From Hormiphora californensis (Eukaryota; Ctenophora; Tentaculata; Cydippida; Pleurobrachiidae): DNA of 64,000 nucleotides. The stretch is from NCBI GenBank assembly GCA_020137815.1, contig CM035358.1, positions 6,343,344 to 6,407,343 on the forward strand. The letters run 5' to 3'. Each line of letters begins with the position of its first letter. Position 1 is the first letter of the stretch. Made by a program: the position numbers and the translations under genes. The notes under the pieces are model-generated. The model made no database searches. It saw only the letters and a program-made list of their open reading frames with translations, and had not been told where the DNA came from. This document shows, piece after piece, positions 33,001 through 44,915 of the stretch.

Positions 33001-36000
33001 ATGTTTAGCACTATGTGGTCAAAACGCGCATTTGTCCGATAGGAATCCTCCGTTTTGAGGGGTTTTGCGCGATTTTGTTAGGTGCTTTCAGGGAGCGTGC
33101 ACGCTTGCGTGTGTTGTCAAACACCCTGGAAATTGTGTAGCAGTTGTAGGTAATCGTCTAACGATCATTTTGCTACCCATAACTTGGCTGAAAATGCGGC
33201 AGGTTTTGGACAGCACGGCATCAAAGTTCGTCCTATAGCCCAAAAACTGGCTTCTGTTCAAAGCGCAACCTAAATTTTGGTATCAAAAGAAAGCTAGGGG
33301 GCTAGAGATTACTATGCAACCTTTCCATCGCAACCGGTCCGATGCGGTCATGTATTAAATGCGACATTTATGCTAAAAAAGCCCTTGTCAGCGCTGGTTT
33401 TACACGTAAAAACGCGCAACGAGGTTGGATCTTGGTCAAAATTGAGCCTCTACTGCGCGTTTTCTATCAAAATCACTAGATCTCGCGAGCCTATCGGACA
33501 TGACCACATAGTGTTTAGGGGGGTCATCGGGGGGGGGGGGGGGGGGATTTTTGCTCTATCTCTACCCAATTTCCCGTAATTGGCCAATTAAGAATTTGTT
33601 GAGTTCTACTAGGTAAATTGTGACATGGACGGCCTAGAGACACAAATGAGGCCATTAAAAAAGCTAGAAACCGTGGGTTAGTGGGGGTAGAGCACTAAAT
33701 CGAGGGCCTATAATCATTAGTTAAGGAGTTAATTGGCTAATTAGACCCACACGCACTATATTTCAGGATTTTGAAGAAATATAACCCTCCAACCCGCCTA
33801 GCAACCACTCAGGGTGCCTTATAAGTCGTCCAGGACATCTTAAAATCCACCCAGCCCTCTCAGATGCCTCCTATACACCGCAATTGCAACGTACTCCCAG
33901 GAAGTACCAGATACCCCATAGACACGCTTAGATACTAAACAGGTCCTCCAAATATTCATTCTAAACCTTCTTATTAGATAACTCGACCAAAACGCGGAGT
34001 TTTTACGTCAGCCGACCCGAAACCTGATTAAATTTTGCCACCCGCTGGTCTCAGGGCCTCCAAATATGCCAAAATATGTCTGAATTGTCATTTGGGGTCA
34101 TTTAGACCTTTTAATTACATGTAATTACCCTTTAATTATATGTAATTACATTTTAATTACATGTAATTACTTCCAATTACATTCCAATTACTTCAGCACC
34201 TCGAGAGCTTTCGAAGGCACCCTAGAACACCTTTCTACTCCTTCTAATTGCCGAGTTCTGTATACCCCTTATTTTGACTGTTTTTCGCGTCCTACCCCTT
34301 ATAGGTTTGGGTATGGCCATCGCCACACCCCCTATACGTCGCGGGACCTCGAGACCTTTCCAACGAGCCATAGAACACCTCTCTACGACTTCAGGGGGCT
34401 TCAAAACTTTCACTCTAAAAATATCTATGGTTTATGGTTTATGGTTTTATCTCGACCAAAACGCGGAGTTTTTACGTCAGCCGACCCGAAACCGGATTAA
34501 ATTTGGCCACCCGCTGGTCTCAGGGCCTCCAAATATGTCAAAATATGTTTAAATTATCATTTGGGGTCATTTAGACCTTTTAATTACATGTAATTACCCT
34601 TTAATTACATGTAATTACATTTTAATTACATGTAATTACTTCCAATTACATTCCAATTACTTCAGTACCTCGAGAGCTTTCGAACGCACCCTAGAACACC
34701 TTTCTACTCCTTCTAATTGCCGAGTTCTGTATACCCCTTATTTTGACTGTTTTTCGCGTCCTACCCCTTATGGGTTTGGGCACACCCATCGCCACACCCC
34801 CTATACGTCGCGGGACCTCGAGACCTTTCCAACGAGCCATAGAACACCTCTCTACTACTTCAGGGGGCTTCAAAACTTTCACTCTAAAAATATCTATGGT
34901 TATGGTTTTATGGTTTATGGTTATGGTTTTTTTTTCATCTGGTATTAAGGGCCTGTCGGCTCGGCCCCGTTGTTTTAGTTTTAGGGGGGATGTTTTAGGG
35001 GGGATGGGTTGAGTTTGGGTTATATTCGGGTCGGGGGGCCTTGCCAGGCCCCGAATGGTTTTTTTTCATCTGGTATTAAGGGCCTGTCGGCTCGGCCCCA
35101 TTGTTGTAGGGGGGATGGGTTGAGTTTGGGTTATATTCGGGTCGGGGGGCCTTGCCAGGCCCCGAATACAGTCGGATTTAGTGAACAAAACCCTTTCCCC
35201 CAAGGATGCCACTAAATCGGGGTCCGACTGTATATCCACTTAGCAATCTTAGCAGTCTTATAACTTTTCAAGGGGCTCCCAAAACACCAGCCCATTTCAG
35301 ATATATCTTCTAGACACCGCAATGTTCTTGCTCAGGACTCAGGTCATTCACTGAGAGGGCTGGGTGGATTTTAAGATGTCCTGGACGACTTATAAGGCAC
35401 CCTGAGTGGTTGCTAGGCGGGTTGGAGGGTTATATTTCTTCAAAATCCTGAAATATAGTGCGTGTGGGTCTAATTAGCCAATTAACTCCTTAACTAATGA
35501 TTATAGGCCCTCGATTTAGTGCTCTACCCCCACTAACCCACGGTTTCTAGCTTTTTTAATGGCCTCATTTGTGTCTCTAGGCCGTCCATGTCACAATTTA
35601 CCTAGTAGAACTCAACAAATTCTTAATTGGCCAATTACGGGAAATTGGGTAGAGATAGAGCAAAAATCCCCCCCCCCCGATGACCCCCCTAAACATGCTT
35701 ATTCTGCTTCGAAATAGCTGGTTTGAAATCTCTATGATGTGCCTGGACTGGTTTTAAAGGTAACTCAATTAAGGTAAATTTTGACCCAATTAAGCCCAAT
35801 TAAGCCAAAACTATGCATTTTAGAGCTTAGAGTTACTAAGTAAAAAGTTTTCAATAATATTTAGAACAGTTTGAGCCTAGTTAGGCCTCTCTACGAAGTT
35901 TCTAAACGGAGATATGGCAGAACCCTATTATACCCAATTAAGCCCAATTATGAAGGTCATCTGGTGGTCGTAGAGTCGTAGACTTTTAGGATGTGATTTG

Positions 36001-39000
36001 GGGTAACATTAGGGTCATATTGGAACCAGTGGTGAATTGCCCCCCGAGATTTCTCACTACAGGGTGATGTGCCCTGAACAAAACGACTTGGTAGATGGTC
36101 CCCCCCCCCCTCTCGTGTGTGTAACTCCACACTCAAGAAGTGAGAATGGGTTCTAGACGAAGGGGAGGGAGAGAGATACATACGTTTACATGCAAAACTG
36201 ATTCTGCGGTCTCACTTATTCGCCTAATCATGACACGGTGCCAAGCTCTCACTTGCCCTAGATCACGTGACTTCAAGTGAGACCGCAGAATTTTCCGGAG
36301 GCAAAAAAACCGGCTTTTTCAAAGTTTTTGGAGGTTGCACCCTAGACGGTTGTCCTAGGAGTCCCAAACAACCCGGGAATCGATAGAATGGACAATTTTG
36401 AGATACACACTTGACGATTTTTTTCGATTTTTTATCTCAATTTTGAGTAATAGTCTCGTAAAGAGCCCTACCCTCCCAAAACTGGAGAAATCTGAAAAAC
36501 GAAGTTGTTCACGGTTTTGATCACTGCAAAGCTTGTAAATAACCGTTTTCCACCGGGTTTTCACTGGGCTGTAGGTGGCGGCTTTGTGAATGCCACAGTG
36601 AAAAAAATTTGGAAAAATTCCGTTATTTGCTTTCTCAGCACGCTTTTCCGTACAACTCACTCAAATTTGCTAGTCTTTTGTGCGGAGCACACAGCAGATT
36701 CTGCGGTCTCACTACCAGCCCCTGATTATCTCTTCTCTCCCTAGGCATCTGGCATAGGTTAAATCAGAAAATTCATTATCTGTGTAAAATTTTCAATCCT
36801 AACCTAGCTGCCCCCCCCCCCCCCCCACAACTAAAGGACGGATTTATACTACTAGTAGTAATTTACTAGTATACCTCTATAGATCTGTCCCTGTTTACTT
36901 TTAGTAACGAACAAGTAGTTACTAGTAGTAACAGACTTGGTCATAAATTGTTAACCCCTCTTAACATTTTACTATTTCCTAGTTTCAATCAAGTGGCTAA
37001 GTACAGTGGTGAAGGCATTTGATAGTTTTGTCAAGCATGGGATAACGGAACACGGGCTCAACAATGCTAAAGTGCTCTGGGGTAAGTCATTACAATTGGT
37101 GATAACTAATCAGAATTCAGAACTCGTTATTTAGGTCACGTGACTGGTTATCAGCCAATCAGGGATCAGTGCAGTATTTCCTGAATCGGTCGGTTCCTAG
37201 TGACAACTTTTCATGAACTGTGTTAATAGTGCTCATTTTGATGTAAATTGTTATGGTTCCCTTTTTCAGGTTACGCCCTCAAAGTGTGCCTATCTGAACT
37301 GGATAAAAGGGACCAGTTAAGGAAGGAGCAAGAGGAAGAAAGGATACGATTGGCCGAGGAAAAACGAAAAGAAGAAGAAAGGCTGGCCGAAGAGAAGAAA
37401 AAGGAGGAGGAACGGGTAGCTGAAGAAGCAAGAATAGAAAAAGAGAGGATAGCGGAAGAAAAAAGAAAGGAAGAAGAGAGACTAGCAGAAGAAGCACGGC
37501 TGGAAGAAGAGAGGCTTGAAGAAGAAAAAAGAAAGGAAGATGATAGACTTGCGGAAGAAGCGCGAAAGGAAGAAGAGAAGAAAGCGGAAGAAGAGCGATT
37601 GGCCAAAGAACAGAGGCAAGAAGATGAACGAAAACGTGCAGAAGAAGAGAAAATAGCTGAAGAAACGTCTGCTAAAGAACCGGAAGAATCTGAAGAGGCT
37701 GAAGATGGCAAGATGAACTCATCAGATGTAATTCGAAAGCGCCAGATTCGTCGACAAACATACTGCGTAGCCCCACCTAATAAGTTTAGACGGCTATCAG
37801 AAGATGGGGAAAGAACTCCAGGAACCCCTGAGGAACAGAGAAGAGATGGAACATACACCAAAGAAGAGGACCCACCTGTAAACCTCACCTACTCAGTTGA
37901 GAAATCCAAACCGTTACGGGAAAACAAAACATTCACGGTGAATAAAACTAGGCTGTCCGGCGGCGATTCTGAGATAAGTTTCACTCCCGAGGTCGTCGTG
38001 GGTAAGAGTAGTCGCGCTGCTGCTCACCGGGGAGTCCCTGCTCCCATCTTCTCCACACCTACAAACTGCATCAAAAACTCCACCCGACGATCCTCTCTTG
38101 TGTTCACTCCAGAGCTACTGAAGAGCGCTAAACGGCCCTCTGCCATTCCAATGGGAAAGGCTATAAACGAGAAGATATTGCGGCGACTGAGTGCAACATA
38201 TAACGGTAATGTAGATGCAAACACTCCCAGGAGGAGACGAAAATCGTCCAACAACAACAACAGTCTGCTGCTGTCTCCTTACGTTGCCATGGTGAGGGAG
38301 AAAGATGTGGCAGAACGGACTGCTCTCCTCCAAACACCACACAAGGTGGCAGTAGCACTCCTCCAAACACCACACAGGATCAGGGAGGAAGAGGAGGTCC
38401 AGTCTCACGATAGTGCCTGGCAAACAACCCAATCGACAATAAACTTCCACTCAAAAACAGAGATTTCCCTAGATTTCTCACATAGTGCATCATCACTAGC
38501 GGATAAAGGAGAGAGCTTCTTCACACCCTGTGTCCCGAGAATGAGGCATGCCAGAGCGTTCCTGACCCCAGGACCTGGTGATGAACTCGATTTTAACGAG
38601 AGCTCTCCCGAGAGTGCGGGTAAAAGTGAGCCAACCATCACCCACGTCCCAACTCCTGTTCCAACACCAGTAAAAAGTGAGGAAGGACCGTGTGCTAAGG
38701 ATGAGATATCGATCATGTTGGAGAAGAGCATGGTACTAGACAAGACAAGGGTTGCGAATGTAACACAACTTGCTGATGATGGTTCAGAGGAAGTGACAAT
38801 GGAAACTGCAAAATATGAACAGGAAGACAAAGAAGAGATCGCCCCAGTGGCTACAATGGTTGAAAGTGAAATTGACAAAGAGGAAGGTACCATGCCTGAA
38901 GTTGCAGCCACAGTGGAGGGTACAGTGATGGTTGACAGTGAGACACAAGTATCCCGTATTGATTGTGAGACACAGACCACCAGAATAGAGCTCAGGGAGG

Positions 39001-39770
39001 ATGGGAAGTGTACTGCAGTGGTGGGGGATAAGATGTTGACCGATGTTACTGTCGTGGAGGAGCATGTTACCACACCAGATGAAGAGAGAGCAGGGACAAC
39101 CGAAGAAGAGAGAGGGGGGACAACAGAAGAAGAGAGAGGAGGGACAACAGAAGAGACAGCAACAAAGGACCAGGAGAGCCAGGAAGCATGTGAAGAGGAG
39201 GAGGTTATGTCTGTTGAAGACACAGCAGCAGCAGTAGATGACATACCACCAGAATCACAGGATCAGGCTCCTTCTGAAGAAGCCATGTCCCAAGATGATG
39301 ATGAACCAGCCCCTCCTCCAACATGTGGTGACGTCACAGAGCATGACGTCACAGATCAACAGAATGACGTCACAGGTCAGCAGGCTCCAGGAATGTGTAC
39401 CCAGGAGGATACCATGATGTTGCACTGTGTCTCAGCAGGTGGTGGTGGAGTCCTCTCAGCAACAATCGAGATGAACCCTTTGGAACAATCTACCCCTGTT
39501 CTCGTTGTAGGGAAATCTGAATCTGCCAAGGGAGCTGAAGCTGCTGGTACGAAACAACCAAAGTTGGTGGAGAAAAAGGAGGAGGAAGTCAAGAAAGAGG
39601 TAGAGAAAAAGAAGGAGGAAGTCAAGACGAAGAAGGGTAATGAAGCCAAGAAGGAGAAGAAGAAGGATGGTGGGTATAAGGTATTTGTTTACGGACCCAC
39701 CTGGCATGAGGCACTCCGGGGTAGGGAAAACTTTGCAGCGAGCTTCACTCTTGAGCGGAGATTGAAATAA
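30003..39770 (+). CDS. Unrecognised large coiled-coil protein with TP-rich region
   Basis: Exons: 30003-30160 (ATG 30003; frame open upstream to 29975), 30293-30616, 30779-30859, 36983-37081, 37270-39770. The N-terminal ~255 residues look helical and globular (LLHRIINGRLEGISRVLLQT, FSIKWLSTVVKAFDSFVKHG). Next is a ~130-residue Glu/Lys/Arg single-helix region (EEERIRLAEEKRKEEERLA). A long disordered part has basic TP/SP motifs (RRSSLVFTPELLKSAKR, LLQTPHK twice, FFTPCVPRMR), and an acidic segment has three GGTTEEER repeats. A Lys/Glu helix and a conserved-looking C-terminus (VFVYGPTWHEALRG) follow. The TP motifs suggest cell-cycle phosphorylation. INCENP-like, Ki-67-like or HURP-like roles are possible but unproven. 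The 6.1-kb intron 30860-36982 was expanded by insertions. Confidence 0.7.
31187..31790 (-). CDS. Secreted F5/8 type C (fucolectin-like) domain protein, nested in an intron
   Basis: Two exons: 31546-31790 (ATG 31790) and 31187-31469. It starts with a signal peptide (MFLLLLIFLGLLEVTPSTP). The rest, about 155 residues, is a single discoidin/fucolectin-type galactose-binding fold: KPGLAVDGNSSTMYHS, LPQWLKLQLEKPALVSRVVI, VNRVNGGILVTQRLLGTHVY, ASYVKLEDSE and a terminal MNIAEVAVYRT strand. Proteins of this type bind fucose or other glycans, often in innate immunity. It is opposite in strand to the host gene, next to the left end of the giant inverted repeat. Confidence 0.78.
33009..33513. mobile_element. 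505-bp element inserted in the left palindrome arm, with matching empty site
   Basis: Ends are CACTATGTGGTCA and the exact inverse TGACCACATAGTG. It is flanked by TTTAG on both sides (33004-33008, 33514-33518), a 5-bp target duplication. The mirror position in the right arm (about 35689-35700, CTAAACATGCTT) lacks the insert and has one copy of the target. That pins the boundaries and shows insertion after the arms formed. No coding capacity. Confidence 0.9.
33982..34905. repeat. Tandem duplication, 469-bp unit, in palindrome spacer
   Basis: Two copies (33982-34450 and 34451 to about 34905) start CTCGACCAAAACGCGGAG and share nearly every base. Each contains three TTTAATTACATGTAATTAC sub-repeats. 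The 63-aa minus-strand frames in the units are near-identical by-products. Confidence 0.93.
34929..35166. repeat. Tandem duplication, ~115-130-bp unit, in palindrome spacer
   Basis: Two copies, each starting TTTTTTTCATCTGG and ending GGGGCCTTGCCAGGCC then CCGAAT, with a T-run at each start. The left copy has an extra short GGGGGGATGTTTTA repeat. Confidence 0.88.
35169..35230. mobile_element. 62-bp pogo/Tigger-like MITE with TA target duplication
   Basis: Starts CAGTCGGATTTAGTG and ends CACTAAATCGGGGTCCGACTG, flanked by TA on both sides. CAGT termini and TA duplication fit the Tc1/mariner-pogo group. A truncated relative lies at about 11206-11284. Confidence 0.8.
37110..37200. mobile_element. 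Family A MITE, left-truncated copy
   Basis: Inverted relative to copy 1: GAACTCGTTATTTAGGTCAC, then TGACTGGTTATCAGCCAATC, ending GGTCGGTTCCTAG. It lies in the 187-bp intron between exons 36983-37081 and 37270-39770 of the coiled-coil gene and makes up about half of it. Confidence 0.85.
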
Positions 39771-40171
39771 ATCGGACACTTTTAAGATTTTGTTGTTTCC
39801 CAATGTTATTATTATCTTTTTAATATTATATACTTTTCTGTGCTACGTATGAATTACATACAGAGAGTTGTGAACATTGTATTCCCATTATGTATAATTC
39901 CAATATTGATATTTTCATAATTACACATTTTCCAACTTATAAACGACATGTATTTTTGCTACTCATTTCATTTAGTGTTTAGTGAGTGCTTAGGATTTTG
40001 TACCAGAAGAACAATCCAACACATCTTGCCTTCATTTTTTTCTTGCCCTCGAGTGAATTGCTGGAATATCCAATCCTTAAATAAATAGCAATTATCCCAG
40101 TGTAAAGATCCCCAACTAACAAGGTCCCTCATATGATCCATAATTAACAACCCCACTTCTGATCGCTAGCT

Positions 40172-42033
40172 ATGAGGGTTGAAAAGTGCTATTTCTGCTC
40201 ATCCAGTATTTACCCGGGGCACGGTATCAACTTTGTAAGAAATGACTGTAAGGTAAGATATCCCTCGCGCCCACCCCCACTATAACAACAAGTTGTAGTA
40301 TCTCTGAAGCGGTCGTCCATTGCGATTTGTTATAGTTTATTTAGTTTGAGTAACTGGTTTTGCTCATAATATTTACCACTCTTTCTCAGCTCCTTGGTAA
40401 CGAAGTAACCCCTTCCTTGCCAGGTTATTTCGAAGGATATTTCGTAACCGTTCTTTCTCCCAGATGTTTCGGTTTTGCCGGTCAAAGTGTCACAAAGCCT
40501 TCAAGATGAAGAGGAATCCAAGGAAGGTGAAATGGACAAAAGCCTTCAGGAAATCACATGGAAAGGAACTTGCAATTGTGAGTACTATAACACTGAAACA
40601 GATAATATTTTATTGCAATTTTCAGAAAACAAACATTTCGAATTCAGATTTTGGCGACTAGTTAGGGAGAATTAGCCGAAATTAGTGGCAAAATTTTTAA
40701 CAAGCTAATTCCTTCACTAAGTGACCCTAATGGGTCCTCTGAATCACCAAAAAAAAGTTCCAGCCGATCGGGCTTGCAGAAGACCCTTATTTCCGGGTGG
40801 GCGCGGCACCTGTATTTTCAGCCTGAGGCAAAAACCATAAGTACCCTTAAAATAGGAGTAGAGATAAAATCGAGGGCACTAAAGTGATCAGCGACCTCGC
40901 ATTAGTGGGGGTAGGTGCCGGAATTAAGTCTCTATCTCATCTGGTTAATTAGATAATTGGATAATTAGGTTTGCGTGTGTACCGTTTTTTGGCTATATGG
41001 CTATAGCCACTTAGGAATGGTATAGAGACTTTTCATTGGTGCCATTTTGTTCAGAAGAAAATTTTAGAGGGGAGTTGTGGAAAAATTTAGGGCCTATCTC
41101 TTACCGTTTTGGCGTTATTAGCCGTTAAACTAGACCAAATTAGTCGAAATTTCGCGAAAATGTCAAAAATTGAGTTAATTGGCCTAGTTTAACGGCTAAT
41201 AACGCCAAAACGGTAAGAGATAGGCCCTAAATTTTTCCACAACTCCTCTCTAAAATTTTCTTCTGAACAAAATGGCACCAATGAAAAGTCTCTATACCAT
41301 TCCTAAGTGGCTATAACCATATAGCCAAAACACGGTACACACGCAAACCTAATTATCCAATTATCTAATTAACCAGATGAGATAGAGACTTAATTCCGGC
41401 ACCTACCCCCACTAATGCGAGGTCGCTGATCACTTTAGTGCCCTCGATTTTATCTCTACTCCTATTTTAAGGGTACTTATGGTTTTTGCCTCAGGCTGAA
41501 AATACAGGTGCCGCGCCCACCCGGAAATAAGGGTCTTCTGCAAGCCCGATCGGCTGGAACTTTTTTTGGTGATTCAGAGGACCCATTAGGGTCACTTAGT
41601 GAAGGAATTAGCTTGTTAAAAATTTTGCCGATAATTTGCTGGTTTTTTAGCTAATTTTCCCTAACTAGACGTTCAGACGGATAGAACATACTCTTTTTAA
41701 CAAACATTTCGCTCCCAGGATTCCACATTTGATCTTGAGAAGAGACAGAACGTTCCAGTCAAGTATAACAGAGAGCTTTGGGAGAACACCGTTCACGCGA
41801 TGAAGCGAATCCAAACAATCAGATCCCGTCGACAGAACCAGTTCATTAAACAGAGACTCCGTGCTGGCAAGATGTTGGAACTGAAGGATGACGAGAAGGA
41901 GGTTGAGAAACACATCCACCTGATAGAACCCAAGGTGACTGAGGCGCAGGTGATGGCAGCCGCTGTTGCTAAGACCAAACAGAAACAGAAACAAAAGGAG
42001 GTGGAGGTTGTAGACGCGATGGATATGGACTGA
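40172..42033 (+). CDS. RSL24D1: Ribosome biogenesis protein RLP24 (RSL24D1)
   Basis: Placeholder for ribosomal protein eL24 on pre-60S particles in the nucleolus. Three exons: 40172-40252 ([20 protein letters not shown]), 40464-40577 ([20 protein letters not shown]), 41719-42033 ([20 protein letters not shown] to DAMDMD stop). The N-terminal L24e zinc-binding Cys set (CxxC then CxxxC) is intact. The C-terminal [20 protein letters not shown] matches the family extension. About 170 residues, the usual length. Intron 2 carries a 1-kb foldback. Confidence 0.96.
40658..41668. mobile_element. 1.0-kb foldback (perfect-looking hairpin) in RSL24D1 intron
   Basis: Left arm 40658-41133 and right arm 41184-41668 are reverse complements from CTAGTTAGGGA at the outer ends to GCCGTTAAACTAG at the tip, with a ~50-bp loop. 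No ORF. Outside the element AACAAACATTTCG occurs on both sides (about 40629-40641 and 41698-41710), though not adjacent to its ends. On transcription the intron would form a long dsRNA stem. Confidence 0.9.
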
Positions 42034-42218
42034 GAACTGGGTGGGATTTGTAAAAAAAGAGGAATTTGTGTGTGTGTTGACCGAGCCCTGAGTGTTAAAT
42101 TATTCTGTTTAAACCATGTTTTAGCAAACCAGTAACAACTGTATTTTGAATCACTCACTCTCTTTCTCTATCTTTCTTTCTCTCTTTCCCTCCATCTGTA
42201 TAATCTTCTTTTCTCTAG

Positions 42219-42219
<1 letters not shown>

Positions 42220-42260
<41 letters not shown>
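42220..42260. repeat. (CT)n microsatellite between RSL24D1 and UCHL5
   Basis: CT run in the 294-bp spacer between the RSL24D1 stop and the UCHL5 start; it would lie in the 3' UTR or the promoter. Confidence 0.95.
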
Positions 42261-42264
<4 letters not shown>

Positions 42265-42327
42265 CTCATTAATGGCTGAGTGCTGACGTCATTCAACCAC
42301 ATAATTTATTAACCACCCAGTATAGCC

Positions 42328-43281
42328 ATGGCTGTGAATGGTCAATGGTGTTTAATTGAATCGGATCCGGGTGTGTTCAGTGAGCTAATCAAGGACTTCG
42401 GTAAGTTATGACTAATTAGTTACTAATTAATTACTAATTAATTATTAGTTGTGACTCATTAATTACTAATTAATTAGCTGTTTTTAAAGGTTGACTATAG
42501 CTGATTTCGTAAAATTACCTACTACACTAATCACTAATCCACTACTACACTAATCACTAATCCACTACTAATCAATCCACTTTATACAGGTTGTACTGGG
42601 CTACAAGTGGAGGAGTTGTGGTCGCTTGATGAATGTGCCTTTAATGACCTGAAGTGAGTAAGTAAGTAACGAATCCCCCTTCCTCATCCTTCCTCATTTC
42701 CAAGCCCATTAAATTTGCACATTTTCCATCCACAAACACTCCTCAAAAGTCAAAACTCCCCTTTAATTAACCCCTCTCCTTTCTCCCAGGCCCGTCCACG
42801 GTTTGATATTCCTATTTAAGTGGAAGAATGAGAGCGAACAAGACCAGCAGGGCAAAGTGGTGTATGGGGATACCGATATATTCTTTGCTAAACAGGTTGG
42901 TCACCCTGGTCTTGCCCGTGTGGTTACCATGGTAACTAGCTGCATCATGGTTACCATGGTAACTAGCTGGATCAGCAGGGTAAAGTGGTGTATGGGGATA
43001 CCGATATATTCTTTGCTAAACAGATTGGTCACCTTGACCCTTAGTCCTCTTCATCCTCTAAACAAAGCCCCGCCATAACTTATTGTGTGTGTGTGTGTGT
43101 GGTGTGTAATTAAGTTTAATTTCCTACTTCCCTCCCACTAATTGCACACTAGTCTCCCTTAATACCCTGACCCCCCCCCCCATCTTACCCCCTTACATTA
43201 TATAATTCTCATCATTTGTCATGTGATTACCACGTCGCCTTATTTGACTCACTGTGTTGACAAAAAAGAAGGGTTAAAACA

Positions 43282-43335
<54 letters not shown>

Positions 43336-44204
43336 TCTCTCTCTCTCTCTAGCTCTCTCTCTAGCTCTCTCTCTCTCTCAGGTGATAAACAATGCGTGTG
43401 CGACCCAGGCTATCATCAGTGTCCTTCTAAACATAGAGAGTAGTGATATCTCGTTAGGAGATACCCTCACACAATTCAGGGAGTTTACCTCCTCATTTGA
43501 TCCTGCTCTCAAGGGAATGTCTCTAACTAATGCAGATAGATTGAGAGAGGTAATGCGGGATTGTGAGAAGGGGGTTGGTTTAATTGATTTGTTAGAAGGG
43601 GGGGGTGTACTGAAATATACACCGATTAAGATTGCATGAATGGTTAAATTCTCACTTTTTAACCCACATGTTCAGGTTCACAACAGTTTTGCACGACAGA
43701 ACATGTTTGAATTTGACAGTAAATCAGCTGAAAAGGATGATGATGTTTATCATTTTGTGGCCTTCGTTCCGTTCAAGGGTAAGATGAGCCACCCTCCTGG
43801 ACCCTAATTGAGCCTCACTCTCGTTTATTTAATCGATTTTAGATCAATTTTGCATTTCAAATTATTGAATTTTTACTCTCCTGTTGTAGATCGTGTGTAC
43901 GAGCTGGATGGTCTAAAACCTGGTCCTATTGATCACGGCCCTTTCACTGATGATTGGCTAACTGTGGTTCGCCCTCTTCTGCAGGTAAATACACACCAAG
44001 TGTGGTTACCATGGTAACTAGCTGCATCATGGTTACCATGGTAACTAGCTGCATCATCGTTACCATGGTAGCTGCATCATGGTTACCGTGGTAACTAACT
44101 GCATCATCGTTACCATGGTAACTAGCTGCATCATGGTTACCATGGTAACTAGCTGCATCATGGTTACCATGGTAACATCCCTCCTGTTCTGATGATCCAA
44201 CACT

Positions 44205-44286
<82 letters not shown>

Positions 44287-44824
44287 TCCCCCCCCCCCCC
44301 CCCCAAACTAACACAACACACCACTCCAGGCGAGAGTAGCAAGACATGCAGCTACTGAGATAACCTTCAATCTAATGGCTGTAGTGGGAGACAAGCTGAT
44401 GGCATTGGATAGGGAACTAAGGGCAGCAGAGGGCGATATGTTGATTGCTGATATCAAGAACAAAATGAGAATTGAGGAAGAAAAACGGGCTAATTATAAG
44501 GTAATACCTTGTTATGTTCTAACCCTCCTTTACATTTGTTCATGAAAAGGGGGTCGAGCTAGGCAAGTAATACCCCCTCTTTGGGGAATTGGGGGGGGGG
44601 GGGCTTGTGAGGTTGTGACTCAATCTTACTCTTTTTTTTTCTTGGCGCAGTTCCCCTCTCTCTTTCTCTCTCTTTCTCTCACTTTGTGAGAACTATTTCG
44701 CTCTCTCTTTCTGCTGCATTCTCTCTTTATCTTACTATCTCCTCTCTCTTTATCTTACTATCTCCTCTCTCTTTGTGAGAACTGCATCTTTCTATCGCTC
44801 TCTTTGACTCACTTCTCCCCTGTA

Positions 44825-44915
<91 letters not shown>

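Larger units (their letters stand above)
31977..36724. mobile_element. 4.7-kb structure with ~1.38-kb near-identical inverted arms
   Basis: The left arm (31977 to about 33860) and right arm (about 35349 to 36724) are reverse complements from GGGCTGGTAGTGAGACCGCA to the segment at the CCAGCCCTCTCAG boundary. The arms are about 1376-1379 bp once a 505-bp insertion in the left arm is removed. The spacer is about 1.49 kb with tandem duplications. Each arm contains a ~435-bp subunit bounded by GTGAGACCGCAGAAT repeats. No transposase ORF is present; the 101-aa frames in the arms are mirror copies of each other. A foldback element or a composite of two inverted copies are both possible. The 4-5 kb palindrome in an intron could be unstable. 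Confidence 0.85.

Noticed and set aside
32042-36660. Pair of nearly identical 101-aa proteins in opposite orientation
   Set aside because: They are mirror copies of the same non-coding stretch in the inverted-repeat arms; no family similarity.
38405-39244. 279-aa minus-strand frame
   Set aside because: Antisense shadow of the acidic/TP region of the coiled-coil gene; low-complexity Ser/Val.
37248-39770. INCENP identity for the coiled-coil gene
   Set aside because: The long Glu/Arg helix is suggestive, but I see no IN-box at the C-terminus, so the name is not supported.
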